This document shows, in pieces, positions 45,133 to 54,195 of a stretch of 64,000 nucleotides of DNA. The stretch comes from Micromonospora avicenniae. Its GTDB lineage: Bacteria > Actinomycetota > Actinomycetes > Mycobacteriales > Micromonosporaceae. The notes under the pieces are model-generated. The model did no database searches, was not told the DNA's origin, and saw only the letters and a program-made list of their open reading frames with translations. A program made the translations under genes and the position numbers. Every line of letters starts with the position of its first letter. The stretch's first letter is position 1. The stretch spans positions 1-64,000 of the forward strand of contig NZ_FTNF01000019.1 of assembly GCF_900156065.1 (NCBI RefSeq). Direction: 5' to 3'.

Positions 45133-46611
45133 ATGGGCGAATTCGTCGGCACACGCACCTTCAGCCGGGAGGATCGGACACGCTACCGGGACAAGGTCCG
45201 CCGCTGCCTGGACGTCTTCGCCGAGATGCTGCGCGAGTCCCACTTCGACGTGGACCGCCCGATGACCGGGCTGGAGATCGAGCTCAACCTCATCGACGCC
45301 GAGTCCCAGCCGGCCATGCGCAACGACGAGGTGCTGGCGGCCATTGCCGACCCGAGCTTCCAGACCGAGCTCGGTCAGTTCAACCTGGAGATCAACGTCG
45401 CGCCGCGACGGCTGACAGGCACCGGCACCGCGCAGTTCGAGGAACATGTCCGGGCGAGCCTGAACGCCGCCGAGGAGAAGGCCCGGACGCTCGGCGCGCA
45501 CCTGGTGATGATCGGCATCCTGCCGACCCTGCTTCCCCACCACCTCGACGCCCGGACGCTGTCGGCCAACCCCCGCTACGAACTGCTCAACGAGCAGATC
45601 TTCGCCGCGCGCGGCGAGGACCTGCGGATCGCCATCAACGGGGTGGAACGGCTGGCGGTCACCGCCGACACGATCACGCCCGAGGCGGCCTGCACCAGCA
45701 CCCAGTTCCACCTCCAGGTGAGCCCGGCCCAGTTCCCCGACTACTGGAACGCCGCGCAGGCCATCGCCGGGGTACAGGTGGCGGTGGGCGCCAACTCACC
45801 GCTCCTGTTCGGCCGGGAGCTGTGGCGGGAGACCCGGATCCCGTTGTTCCAGCAGGCCACCGACACCCGCCCGGAGGAGATCAAGGCGCAGGGCGTACGC
45901 CCCCGGGTGTGGTTCGGCGAGCGTTGGATCACCAGCGTCTTCGACCTGTTCGAGGAGAACGTCCGCTACTTTCCGGCGCTGTTGCCGGTCTGCGACGTGG
46001 AGGACCCGGCCGAGACGCTCTCGGCGGGCGGCGTGCCGAAGCTCGCCGAGCTGCGGCTGCACAACGGCACTGTCTACCGGTGGAACCGCCCGGTCTACGA
46101 CGTGCTGAGAGGCCGGCCGCACCTGCGGGTGGAGAACCGGGTGCTGCCAGCCGGGCCGACCGTGGTGGACACCATCGCCAACGGCGCCTTCTACTTCGGC
46201 CTGGTCCGCGCGCTGGCCGAATCCGACCGGCCACTGTGGTCACAGATGTCGTTCAGCGCCGCCGAGGAGAACTTCGGCAACTGCGCGAGGCACGGCATCG
46301 ACGCGCAGGTCTTCTGGCCGGGCCTGGGCTACCTGCCGGTGACCGAGCTGGTGCTGCGCCGGCTCCTGCCGTTGGCCCACCACGGGCTGGACCACTGGGG
46401 GCTGGATCCGCAGGAGCGGGACCGGCTGCTCGGCATCATCGAGCAGCGCTGCCTGACCGGGCGCAACGGTGCGAGCTGGCAGGTCGGCACGCTGCACCGG
46501 CTGGAGTCCGCGGACCACCTGGACCGACCTGCGGCGCTGCGCGAAATCGTCCGGCACTACGTCGACCTGATGCACGGCAACCGGCCGGTGCACGAGTGGC
46601 CGCTGCCCTGA
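45133..46611 (+). CDS. Glutamate-cysteine-ligase family 2 (GCS2-like) protein
   Basis: 492 residues of the carboxylate-amine ligase superfamily. TGLEIELNLIDAESQPAM holds the first metal-binding glutamates. GQFNLEINVAPRRL, ACTSTQFHLQVSP and RVENRVLPAGPTVVD follow the family order. It joins an amino acid to a glutamate-like acid with ATP; the true product is unknown because actinobacteria use mycothiol. GTG codons at 45124 and 45127 are alternative starts. It ends five bases from the convergent acetyltransferase. Confidence 0.82.
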   Translation: MGEFVGTRTFSREDRTRYRDKVRRCLDVFAEMLRESHFDVDRPMTGLEIELNLIDAESQPAMRNDEVLAAIADPSFQTELGQFNLEINVAPRRLTGTGTAQFEEHVRASLNAAEEKARTLGAHLVMIGILPTLLPHHLDARTLSANPRYELLNEQIFAARGEDLRIAINGVERLAVTADTITPEAACTSTQFHLQVSPAQFPDYWNAAQAIAGVQVAVGANSPLLFGRELWRETRIPLFQQATDTRPEEIKAQGVRPRVWFGERWITSVFDLFEENVRYFPALLPVCDVEDPAETLSAGGVPKLAELRLHNGTVYRWNRPVYDVLRGRPHLRVENRVLPAGPTVVDTIANGAFYFGLVRALAESDRPLWSQMSFSAAEENFGNCARHGIDAQVFWPGLGYLPVTELVLRRLLPLAHHGLDHWGLDPQERDRLLGIIEQRCLTGRNGASWQVGTLHRLESADHLDRPAALREIVRHYVDLMHGNRPVHEWPLP

Positions 46612-46616
46612 ACGGC

Positions 46617-47213
46617 TCAGTCCCACGGCGACGGGTCGTCGCGCAGCCTGCTGTAGAGGTAGCCGTCGCGCCACTGCCCGGCGCGGAACTCGCAGGCGCG
46701 GACCACGCCCTCGAGCCGGAAGCCCGCCTTCTCCAGCGACCGCTGCTCGGGCACGTTCTCCGGGTGCGTGCCGGCCTGGATGCGCTGCACAGGGGTATAC
46801 GCGAAGAGGTAGTCGCAGAGCAGGGCCTGCGCCCGCCAGCCGACGCCCCGCCCGCGCCACTGCGGCAGCAGGGCGATGCCGATCTCCCAGTAGGTGGCCC
46901 TGGGGGCGTACTGGCCGGCCCGGTAGCTCACGAAACCGGCGGCGGTCGCGTCCGGGCCTGCCTCGACCACCAGTCGGCCGTCCTCCGTGCCGAGCCAGCC
47001 GTCGACCGCGAAGCGCCGCACGGGTGCGCCCGGGTCGCGGAAGCCGCCCCAGTCCAGGCCGATCAGGCCGGGCTCGGTGCAGAACCGTCGGAACATGGCG
47101 AGGTCGGGTTCGGCCACCGGGCGCATCCGTACGCCGATGCCGTCGGTCTCGTGAGCGATGCCGGGCACGGACACCGGCGGGTAGCCGCCCTCCACGACGG
47201 ACAGGCTAACCAT
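46617..47213 (-). CDS. GNAT-family N-acetyltransferase
   Basis: 198 residues with the GNAT fold of the RimJ/RimL type: GIALLPQWRGRGVGWRAQALLCDYLF contains the acetyl-CoA-binding Q/RxxGxG/A loop, and AGTHPENVPEQRSLEKAGFRLEGVVR is the late family strand. Likely modifies an amine or an N-terminus. Its start overlaps the ion-channel stop by eight bases, so they share a message. Confidence 0.85.
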   Translation of the reverse strand: MVSLSVVEGGYPPVSVPGIAHETDGIGVRMRPVAEPDLAMFRRFCTEPGLIGLDWGGFRDPGAPVRRFAVDGWLGTEDGRLVVEAGPDATAAGFVSYRAGQYAPRATYWEIGIALLPQWRGRGVGWRAQALLCDYLFAYTPVQRIQAGTHPENVPEQRSLEKAGFRLEGVVRACEFRAGQWRDGYLYSRLRDDPSPWD

Positions 47214-48153
47214 CGGAGCGCCGGCCCGCCGCCCCGTACCGCACGTGCGCGTCCTCGCGGTCGATGCGCAGTTCCCGCTCCAATTCGGTGATGACGGCGC
47301 GCAGGTCGTCCAGCCGCTGGGTCAGCGCGATGCGGTCGACCTCGTCGGGCACGCCGTCACCGTCCTCGTCGTACCCGGGGGCCAACCGCTCGGTCATCTC
47401 CAGGCGGCGCGCCTCCTCCATCGAGTTGACGATGACCGCGATCAGGATGTTGAGCAGCAGGTTCACCGTGATGATCACGTAGCTGACGTAGTAGAGCAGA
47501 GTCCACGGAGACACCGCCATGCCCTGTTCCATCAGGTCGGGCAGCGTCTCCAGGGACAGCAGCACGAACAGCGTCAGCAGCGACCGTCCGATGTCGCCGT
47601 ACTGCTCCGGGTACGTGTCACCGAAGATCAGCCAGCCGGCCATGCCGTAGACGTAGAGGGTCACCATGGCCAGCGCGAGGAAACCGGCGACGCCGGGGAG
47701 GCTGCGCAGCAGCGCCGCCAGGATCGTCCGCAGACCCGGCGAGAACCGGACCAGCCGCAGCACCCGGGCCACCCGCAGCACGCGCAGCAGCGGGGACTCC
47801 CCCTGCAGGCCGGGAACGAAGATCGCCAGGGTGACCAGGAAGTCGAAGATGTTCCAACCGTGCCGGAAGAAGTCCTGCGGACGCCGCCCGTAGGCGAGCA
47901 CCCGGATGACGATCTCGGTGACGAAAGCGGCCCGGAACGCCAGCTCCAGCCAGCGCAGGACGGGCCCGGCCGCCCCCAGGTGTGAGAACGTCTCGATGCC
48001 GAGGACGACCCCGTTGGCCACGATGAGGACGATGATCGCGATCTCGAACGGCCGGGACCGGACGGCGCGGGCGCACCGCTGGGACAACCGCGTAAAGGTC
48101 GACGGCGGCACGGCGGCAGCCCGCCGCGGGCGGGGCGGGTGGATGCGACTCAC
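47206..48153 (-). CDS. Voltage-gated-type ion channel with an EF-hand-like loop
   Basis: About 315 residues, six transmembrane helices. S4 is RVLRVARVLRLVRFSPGLRTI with arginines every third residue. The pore loop has FVLLSLETLPDLM in place of the NaChBac TLESWAS filter. After S6 comes DEDGDGVPDEVD, a calcium-loop-like sequence, then a coiled coil that may tetramerise. The start is uncertain: GTG 48153 (VSRIHPP) or GTG 48111. Ion selectivity is not predictable. Upstream gene of the acetyltransferase. Confidence 0.82.
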   Translation of the reverse strand: MSRIHPPRPRRAAAVPPSTFTRLSQRCARAVRSRPFEIAIIVLIVANGVVLGIETFSHLGAAGPVLRWLELAFRAAFVTEIVIRVLAYGRRPQDFFRHGWNIFDFLVTLAIFVPGLQGESPLLRVLRVARVLRLVRFSPGLRTILAALLRSLPGVAGFLALAMVTLYVYGMAGWLIFGDTYPEQYGDIGRSLLTLFVLLSLETLPDLMEQGMAVSPWTLLYYVSYVIITVNLLLNILIAVIVNSMEEARRLEMTERLAPGYDEDGDGVPDEVDRIALTQRLDDLRAVITELERELRIDREDAHVRYGAAGRRSDG

Positions 48154-48276
48154 CGCCGAGCAGACCCCGCCGTCGGCACCTCGTGATCGGGCCGGTGGGT
48201 CGCGACGGGCATGCCGACACCCTATCGAGCCCGCGAGCCGACGGACGCTCCCGTGGTCGAGGGCCACCCGGAACCG

Positions 48277-49449
48277 TCACACGGTGAGCAGCACCTTGGT
48301 GCACTCGTCCCGCTTCTTCTGGAAGGTCTTGTATCCCCTCGGCGCGTCCTCGAGCGGCATCCGGTGGCTGACGATGAAGCTCGGGTCGAGCTCGCCGCGT
48401 TGGATGCGCTCCAGCAGCGGCCGGGTGTAGCGCTGCACATGGCACTGTCCGGTGCGCATGGTCAGCGCCCGGTTCATGAACGCGCCCATGGGGAACTTGT
48501 CGATGAATCCGCCGTACGCGCCCACCACGGAGACCACTCCGCCGCTACGGCAGGCCAGGATCGCTTGACGCAGCGCGAACGGACGCTCCGTCTCCGCCCG
48601 GACCGCCTGCTTGGCCCGGTCGTACGCGTAGATTGCCGCGTTACCGTGGTGCCCTTCCAGGCCCACGGCGTCGATGCACGCGTCCGGGCCCCGACCGGCG
48701 GTCAGCTCGTTGAGCGCGTCCAGCACGTCTGTCTCTTCGTAGTTGATCGTCTCGGCGCCGGTGTGCTCCCGGGCCAGCCTCAGCCGGTACGGGTACCGGT
48801 CGATGACGAACACCCGCTCCGCGCCGAGCAGTTGGGCGCTGGCGGCGGCGAGCAGCCCGACCGGGCCGGCTCCCCAGATGGCCACCAGGTGCCCCGGCTT
48901 GATGTCGCACATCTCGGCACCCATGTAGCCGGTCGGGAAGACGTCCGCGAGCATCACCGCCTGTTCGTCCGGCACCTCGTCGGGCACCTTCAGCGGGCCG
49001 ACGTCCGCGAACGGCACCCGCGCGTACTCGGCCTGGCCTCCGGCGTAGCCCCCGAGGAGATGGGAGTAGCCGAAGATACCCCCCGGCGAGTGCCCCATGA
49101 TCTTCTCGGCGATGCCGGCGTTGGGGTTGGAGTTCTCGCAGACCGAGTAGAGGCCGCGCTGACAGGACGTGCAGTGTCCACAGGCGATCGGGAAGGGCAC
49201 CACCACCCGGTCGCCCGGGCGCAGGTTGCGCACCTGCGGACCGACCTCGACGACCTCGCCCATGAACTCGTGTCCCAGGATGTCGCCCTTGCGCATCGCT
49301 GGGATGTAGCCGTGGTAGAGGTGCAGGTCGGAGCCGCAGATCGCGGTCGTGGTGATCCGTACGATCGCGTCTCGGGGACTCAGGATCGTCGGGTCCGGCA
49401 CGTCGATGACCTTGACCTTGTCCCTGCCCATCCAGGCGGTGGCCCTCAT
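48277..49449 (-). CDS. Zinc-dependent alcohol dehydrogenase, FdhA-like
   Basis: 390 residues. Catalytic zinc ligands C38 (AICGSD), H60 and E61 (GHEF); structural zinc cysteines C90, C93, C96 and C104 (CGHCTSCQRGLYSVC); the cofactor site VAIWGAGPVGLLAA. The pattern resembles glutathione-independent formaldehyde dehydrogenase-type enzymes. AAGGAG supports ATG 49449. The SRPBCC gene ends 28 bases upstream, in the same operon. Confidence 0.9.
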   Translation of the reverse strand: MRATAWMGRDKVKVIDVPDPTILSPRDAIVRITTTAICGSDLHLYHGYIPAMRKGDILGHEFMGEVVEVGPQVRNLRPGDRVVVPFPIACGHCTSCQRGLYSVCENSNPNAGIAEKIMGHSPGGIFGYSHLLGGYAGGQAEYARVPFADVGPLKVPDEVPDEQAVMLADVFPTGYMGAEMCDIKPGHLVAIWGAGPVGLLAAASAQLLGAERVFVIDRYPYRLRLAREHTGAETINYEETDVLDALNELTAGRGPDACIDAVGLEGHHGNAAIYAYDRAKQAVRAETERPFALRQAILACRSGGVVSVVGAYGGFIDKFPMGAFMNRALTMRTGQCHVQRYTRPLLERIQRGELDPSFIVSHRMPLEDAPRGYKTFQKKRDECTKVLLTV

Positions 49450-49477
49450 CCTTGCTCCTTTTCGTGCGCCGGGCGGT

Positions 49478-50434
49478 TCAGGGCCGGATGCCGCTGGGCA
49501 TCGGTTGGGCGGGACGCTGCATGATCTGCTGCCGGGCGGAGATTCCTTCCGGGCTACCCTCCGAGCGGACCACGTCGCCGGTCTCGAGCACCTGCTTGAA
49601 CCGGCGCAGGTCGTCGCGGACCTGCTGCTCCGGCTCCTCGCCGAACAGCTTGGCCACGGCGCGGCCCAGTGCTCCGGCCGGGGGCGCGTAACCCAGTTGG
49701 ACGCGCACCTCGGTGCCCCGCTCGCCGGGGGCGGGCACGAACCGGACCCGACCGGCGTTGGGCACCCGGGTGCCGGGCAGCGAGCGCCAGGCGATCGACC
49801 GGTTCGGCTGGTCGTCGACGATCTCCGCGTCCCATTCGATGTGGCGGCCGGCAGGCCCCCGCGCCGTCCAGTGCGACCGGCGCAGGTCGATCGCGCGGAT
49901 CGACTCCACGTGCGACATGAACCGGGGCAGGTTCTCCACATCCCGCCAGTACCGGTACGCCTCGGCCGGGGTGCGGTTGACTGTCACCGCCATGTCGATA
50001 CGGATCTTCCGCTCGTGGGCCCGGCGGGCGCGCGCCGTGCCGAACGCGGCGAGCAGGTCGAGGGCGGTGATGCCGGCCACCACGGCCGTGGTCAGCGCCA
50101 GCCGTCGACGCCGCTCACCGCAGCGGTCGGCCATCGCCTGCCCGAGCAGGCCCAGGTCCATGGCGTCGCCGGCCACGCGCGTCCAGGTCCAGGCGGACAG
50201 GCGGCGCCCGGCGACGAGACCGAGCCCGTGCCCCAGCTCGCGGGCTCCGACGGCCGGGATGACCGTGCGGGCGGCCGGCGAGTCGTCCACGCCGGTGACC
50301 CGGGCGAGCCGGCCGGGCGCGGCCACGGCGGTGGCCCCGAGGGCGAGGCTGAGCCAGCCGAGGGCACGGGGCAGCCAGGGATCGCGGACGGGTGAGTCCA
50401 GTTCGGGCAGCAGCACTCCGTCGATTCGGTTCAC
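49478..50434 (-). CDS. SRPBCC-domain protein with N-terminal membrane part
   Basis: 318 residues. Residues 1-140 hold two hydrophobic segments (LGWLSLALGATAVAAPG, RLALTTAVVAGITALDLLAA), and residues 145-290 form an SRPBCC/polyketide-cyclase-like lipid-binding fold (MAVTVNRTPAEAYRYWRDVE, LPRFMSHVESI). Such proteins bind hydrophobic ligands at the membrane. It lies directly before the alcohol dehydrogenase, so the two probably handle one substrate. Confidence 0.82.
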   Translation of the reverse strand: MNRIDGVLLPELDSPVRDPWLPRALGWLSLALGATAVAAPGRLARVTGVDDSPAARTVIPAVGARELGHGLGLVAGRRLSAWTWTRVAGDAMDLGLLGQAMADRCGERRRRLALTTAVVAGITALDLLAAFGTARARRAHERKIRIDMAVTVNRTPAEAYRYWRDVENLPRFMSHVESIRAIDLRRSHWTARGPAGRHIEWDAEIVDDQPNRSIAWRSLPGTRVPNAGRVRFVPAPGERGTEVRVQLGYAPPAGALGRAVAKLFGEEPEQQVRDDLRRFKQVLETGDVVRSEGSPEGISARQQIMQRPAQPMPSGIRP

Positions 50435-50774
50435 GTCGGTCCCTCCGCAGGGCGTGGCCGCCGGCCGGCGGCGTGGCGGGTAGCACCCGCCACCGTGACG
50501 CTATGCGGTAGGGCGGCCCGGTGTGCCCGGTTCCGGAGAGAACATCCGGTATCCCAAGATTGCCCAGACAAACCGCCCCACCGCACCCCCACGCCCGCGG
50601 GCGAAAAACCGGACACCACCGCCAGCCACCCCACACCCCGGCGCATGGTCAACTCGACCTCCATGAAGTCGGGGCATCCACGCGTCCCGGACACCACGAC
50701 ATCAAGGAACCCGAGTCGATCAACCGGATCGGGGCCACCACCAAGGCCCCAGCCGAGAGTTCAAGGAGGGGCAG
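50435..50774. other. Gene-free stretch between divergent genes
   Basis: Two small hairpins are visible: GTGGCGGGT-loop-ACCCGCCAC (50473-50493) and GGGGCC/GGCCCC (50731-50750). No gene is convincing on either strand. The right end carries the ribosome-binding site GGAGG (50765-50769) of the next gene. Confidence 0.5.
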
Positions 50775-50801
50775 ACGGCACGGACGCGAGCACTTCGCAG
50801 G

Positions 50802-51503
50802 TTGGCCTCGGCGTACGCCAGCGGCGCGCTGGCCCTCGCCCTGATCGCACCCGGTCCGGTCGACGATCCGCAGCCGTCCCGCCCGGCCCCGGCCGCGAAC
50901 GTCACGCCGGCCGGTCCGCCCGTCTTCGAGGAGCCCCGCCCCCCGCTGCTGCCGGCCGACTTCCGGGGAGAGGGCCGCTACATCGTCCGCGACCTCGGGG
51001 TCGACGTGCCCTCCACCTGGCAGGGCCGGGGCGGCGACAGTCAGATGACCGCCGACGGCCCGGAGCACCCGATGTGGTTCACGAACCTGATCTACCGCAA
51101 CACGCCCTACACGCTCACCTACAAGTGGCCGGGCATCCCGCCGGACCCGCCCCGCCAGTGCGACCGGGTCGGGTTCTTCAACCGGCAGATCCTCAACGAC
51201 CTGCTGAAGACCGCTCGGTTCGTGGGGCCGGAGATCCTCCAGGGGACGAAAGACCGGCGCGTCGATCACTGGCGGGTCGGCGTGGTCGGGGGTTCGACCC
51301 AGCCGGGAGAGAACCTACGGTTCCCGATCGCGCTCGGAGACGTCTACGTCGACCAGCGGAACCCGAGCAAGTGGTGGCAAGTGCTGCAGTTCGGCTTCCA
51401 GAACCTCTTCGATCCCGCACTCGACGAGTGGTTCACGATGACCACGTTCAGCCACCAGCCGGGGCAGGTCACCCTTCCCGACCGGTGCCCGCCACCGACA
51501 TGA
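50802..51503 (+). CDS. Secreted hypothetical protein with uncertain start
   Basis: Residues ALRRLASAYASGALALALIA form a signal peptide followed by PGPVDDPQPS; the mature part is rich in W, P and Q (YTLTYKWPGIPPDPPRQCDRVGFFN) and carries no domain I know. The frame has no ATG or GTG near its 5' end. A good GGAGG lies just before an ACG codon at 50775, which would add the arginines a signal peptide needs. TTG 50802 is the only usual start and has no ribosome-binding site. Coordinates use that TTG. Confidence 0.6.
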   Translation: MASAYASGALALALIAPGPVDDPQPSRPAPAANVTPAGPPVFEEPRPPLLPADFRGEGRYIVRDLGVDVPSTWQGRGGDSQMTADGPEHPMWFTNLIYRNTPYTLTYKWPGIPPDPPRQCDRVGFFNRQILNDLLKTARFVGPEILQGTKDRRVDHWRVGVVGGSTQPGENLRFPIALGDVYVDQRNPSKWWQVLQFGFQNLFDPALDEWFTMTTFSHQPGQVTLPDRCPPPT

Positions 51504-51520
51504 GGCTCGTCGCCCCGTCC

Positions 51521-52831
51521 TCAGATCTCGTCGCGGACCAGCCGGATCAGCCGATCGAGGACGCGGCCGCCGCTCACCCGCAGGCCATCGTGCTCGTACT
51601 CGTTGGTGATCCAGGTGCGCAGGCCGCGCACCGCTCGTGCCGAGGCCAACGAGTCGCCGGTGTCGACGTACATGTCGTCGTGGTAGACGGCGGCGGCCAC
51701 CGGCACCTCGTTGCGGGCCAGCTGCCGCGGGTCGTACAGGTCCGGCCACTCCTCGCGCTGCGCCAGCAGCCGCGCCGCCTCGCGCAGCGGGGCCAACGCC
51801 GGATCGGTGGTGAACATCCAGGGATAGATCATCTCGCCGGTCAGCAACACCGGCTCGTTCCCCGCCAGCGCCCGGTCGACGTCGAACTGCGGGAACTCCG
51901 CGCGTACCGTCTCGGCCGCCCACCCGGTGGCGCGCGGTGACACCGAACGCTGAGCATAGATCGACTCATGCAGCACCGCGTAGAGCGGGCCACTCGCGTA
52001 CGAGAGGTGGCCCTGGATCTGGGCGAGGAACGGATCGGAGAGCTGGCCGCCGGGCACACCGGGCAGGAAGGCGTCTTCGAGCAGATAGTGCAGGGTGTGT
52101 GAACCGCTCCCGGCGCCCAGGGTGGTGCCGATCGCCTGGAACGCCTCGGCGGTCAGCAGCCCGCCACCGGGCAGCCGCACCACCCGCTCCCGCAGGTGCC
52201 GCACGACGGCGCGCACAGTTTCGACGTCCTCGGGGTAGCGCGCGTAGTGCGCCTCGACCTTGCGCTGTACGCGGGGGTAGGCGGCCCGGTAGACCTCCTG
52301 CGCCGTGCTGCGCAGCCCGGGGAGACCGCCGGCCACGAGGGCCTCGCGGACGCCTTCGGGCGCGTACGACAGGTAGGTGAGGACGCAGAAGCCGCCATAG
52401 CTCTGCCCGAGCAGGCTCCACCGCCCGTCCTCGCCGAGGAGTTCCCGGCGGATCAGCTCGCAGTCCCGCACGATCGAATCGGCACGGAAGTGCGCCAGAT
52501 ACTCGGCCTGCGCCGGCGCGTCGCCGCGCAGCGGCAGTGTGTGCCGGTCGGCGGGGGTGGAGCGGCCGGTGCCGCGCTGGTCCAGCAGCAGCACCCGGAA
52601 GTTGTCGAGCGCCCGGTCCAGCCAGCCGTCCCGGCCCACGGGGCGCGGTGACCGGCCGCCCGGCCCGCCCTGCAGGAAGAGCAGCCAGGGCAGCGAGTCG
52701 CGCTCCCGGCCGGCGGCCACAACCTCCCGGGCGTACACCTCGATCTGCTCACCAGCCGGGTCTGCGTGGTCGAGCGGTACCGGGAAGCGGTGGTCGGTGA
52801 TGACGGTTCCTGGGTGGCGGTAGGTCGGCAC
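51521..52831 (-). CDS. Alpha/beta hydrolase, proline-iminopeptidase type (S33)
   Basis: 436 residues of the alpha/beta-hydrolase fold. LLFLQGGPGG forms the oxyanion HGGP-like loop, LLLDQRGTGRST is the strand before it, GQSYGG carries the nucleophile serine, and the acid and histidine sit near the C-terminus (HDDMYVD). Family S33 enzymes remove N-terminal proline or act on similar small peptides. Its stop lies 17 bases from the convergent secreted gene. Confidence 0.85.
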   Translation of the reverse strand: MPTYRHPGTVITDHRFPVPLDHADPAGEQIEVYAREVVAAGRERDSLPWLLFLQGGPGGRSPRPVGRDGWLDRALDNFRVLLLDQRGTGRSTPADRHTLPLRGDAPAQAEYLAHFRADSIVRDCELIRRELLGEDGRWSLLGQSYGGFCVLTYLSYAPEGVREALVAGGLPGLRSTAQEVYRAAYPRVQRKVEAHYARYPEDVETVRAVVRHLRERVVRLPGGGLLTAEAFQAIGTTLGAGSGSHTLHYLLEDAFLPGVPGGQLSDPFLAQIQGHLSYASGPLYAVLHESIYAQRSVSPRATGWAAETVRAEFPQFDVDRALAGNEPVLLTGEMIYPWMFTTDPALAPLREAARLLAQREEWPDLYDPRQLARNEVPVAAAVYHDDMYVDTGDSLASARAVRGLRTWITNEYEHDGLRVSGGRVLDRLIRLVRDEI

Positions 52832-52875
52832 AGGTCACCTTTCGGGGATCGGTTACGTGGCTGGCGGGATCGGCG

Positions 52876-53700
52876 TCAGAACGCGAAACGGGGCCAGTCG
52901 CGGATCGCTCGCGCCACCCCGGGATCGAGCTCCTCCAGCAAGCCGAGCACGGCCGGGAGGTCGAGCATCGGCCCACGCAGCGCCTGGACGACGCGCTGGA
53001 GCGCGGTGGCGCCGGCCGCCTGCCAGAGGCGTTTGGCGAGGACCTGCAGGCCGAACTCGAACCAGACGTAGTTGGAGCCGTCGCCGTCGAGCGAATCCGC
53101 CATCCGGGCCAGGTCCCGCACCGGCCAGTGGCCCTCCGGCGCCGCCGCCCAGGTGACCTCGAACGCGGTCTCCAGGCGGGTCTGCTCCGCGGGCTCCACC
53201 TCGGTGACGTAGCCCTGCAGGCCGAGGTTCGCGGCCAACTCCTTCAGCCAGAACGTGACCGGGCCGTCCGCCCACGCCGGGCCGTGCGCCAGGTGGGTCA
53301 GCTCGTGGGACACCAGTAGGTCGGCGAAGGTTCCGAGGTCGATCGGGTCGCCGTACACCTGGTGCAGCCGGCGCAGCCCGGGCGGTTTCAGCATAGGGAC
53401 GATCGCCCCGGTCACCGATGCCCAGAACGGGGCGGGCTCCTGGCCGACGACGATCCGGTCGCTCTCCACGTGCGGCATGCCGTACAGCGGAATCGCCGCG
53501 ACCTGGTCCCACTGCCCCGGGCCAACCACGAACAGGGGCGGCGCCTCGGGCATGCCGACGACCTGATCGAGCCAGGCTACCGTGCGCGCGGCGCGCTGCG
53601 CCACCGACCGGCCGCGGTTGGCGCCGCCCGCGCTCACGAACACCGGAAACGGGGAGCCGTCGAGCGGCTCCAGCCCGCGAAGGTCATACCTGTTGCCCAT
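52876..53700 (-). CDS. Putative zinc metallopeptidase-like protein (HELTH motif)
   Basis: 274 residues. LLVSHELTHLAHGPAW gives an HExxH (HELTH) zinc motif about two-fifths along, with WLKELAANLGLQGYV downstream supplying a possible third ligand glutamate. No signal peptide is seen, so it may be cytoplasmic. ATG 53700 (MGNRYDLRG) is preceded by a GGAAG element; ATG 53718 is an alternative. The protein family is unknown to me, and proteolytic function is inference. Confidence 0.7.
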   Translation of the reverse strand: MGNRYDLRGLEPLDGSPFPVFVSAGGANRGRSVAQRAARTVAWLDQVVGMPEAPPLFVVGPGQWDQVAAIPLYGMPHVESDRIVVGQEPAPFWASVTGAIVPMLKPPGLRRLHQVYGDPIDLGTFADLLVSHELTHLAHGPAWADGPVTFWLKELAANLGLQGYVTEVEPAEQTRLETAFEVTWAAAPEGHWPVRDLARMADSLDGDGSNYVWFEFGLQVLAKRLWQAAGATALQRVVQALRGPMLDLPAVLGLLEELDPGVARAIRDWPRFAF

Positions 53701-54195
53701 GGTGCTTCCGATCCTCATGCGAGCGCCGCCGCGTGCCGCCGTCACGACTACCAAGGGTGACATATTTACGATCACCTCACCCCCTGCGGTCGGGCGGACG
53801 CTCACCCGAGCACTCGCTGGCCACTGCCGAATCGCTGGACCCGCTCATCCTGGAAGCGCAGAATCCAGTCACACATGTCCCGACACCATCGCTACCATGC
53901 GTGACGACTCGCATCAGCTGGGGGTAGTGCGCGCGCTGGTAGTCAGGTGGCGCGGCCCGGGTAGCGGTATCGCCCGCGACGCGGGATGAGGCGCTCTAGG
54001 CTCTGGGACAGGTGGCTCCGCCACCGTTGCCGCCCCGGGCAGGGGTCCGGGCCGCACCGGTGCCGACGTGCCCCGCCGAGGGCAGCGACCAGGGCAACGC
54101 CACTCGCCGCGAGCGAGGTGCGCACGAAACTGCTCGCCCGGCGGAGGGCCGACGGAGTTGCTCGGCTTCGAGACCTGAGGGGAAGGGTGGCCCGC
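53701..54195. other. 495-base stretch between divergent genes, with a gene fragment
   Basis: Holds the AT-rich segment at 53759-53775 (CATATTTACG), likely promoter DNA of the minus-strand HELTH gene, and the small XRE-type fragment at 53900-53942. Otherwise I see no gene. Confidence 0.5.
53900..53942 (-). pseudogene. Fragment of an XRE-type regulator gene
   Basis: About 40 bases read YQRAHYPQLMRVV on the minus strand. This matches YQHAHYPQLVRVL of the intact XRE regulator at 56626-57786, with only a few base differences from the matching DNA near 57401-57440. It is too short to function and looks like the trace of a lost paralogue. Confidence 0.45.

Noticed and set aside
44625..47291. 888-codon plus-strand frame spanning several genes
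   Set aside because: Runs through GCS2 in the wrong frame and antisense to neighbours; low-complexity translation.
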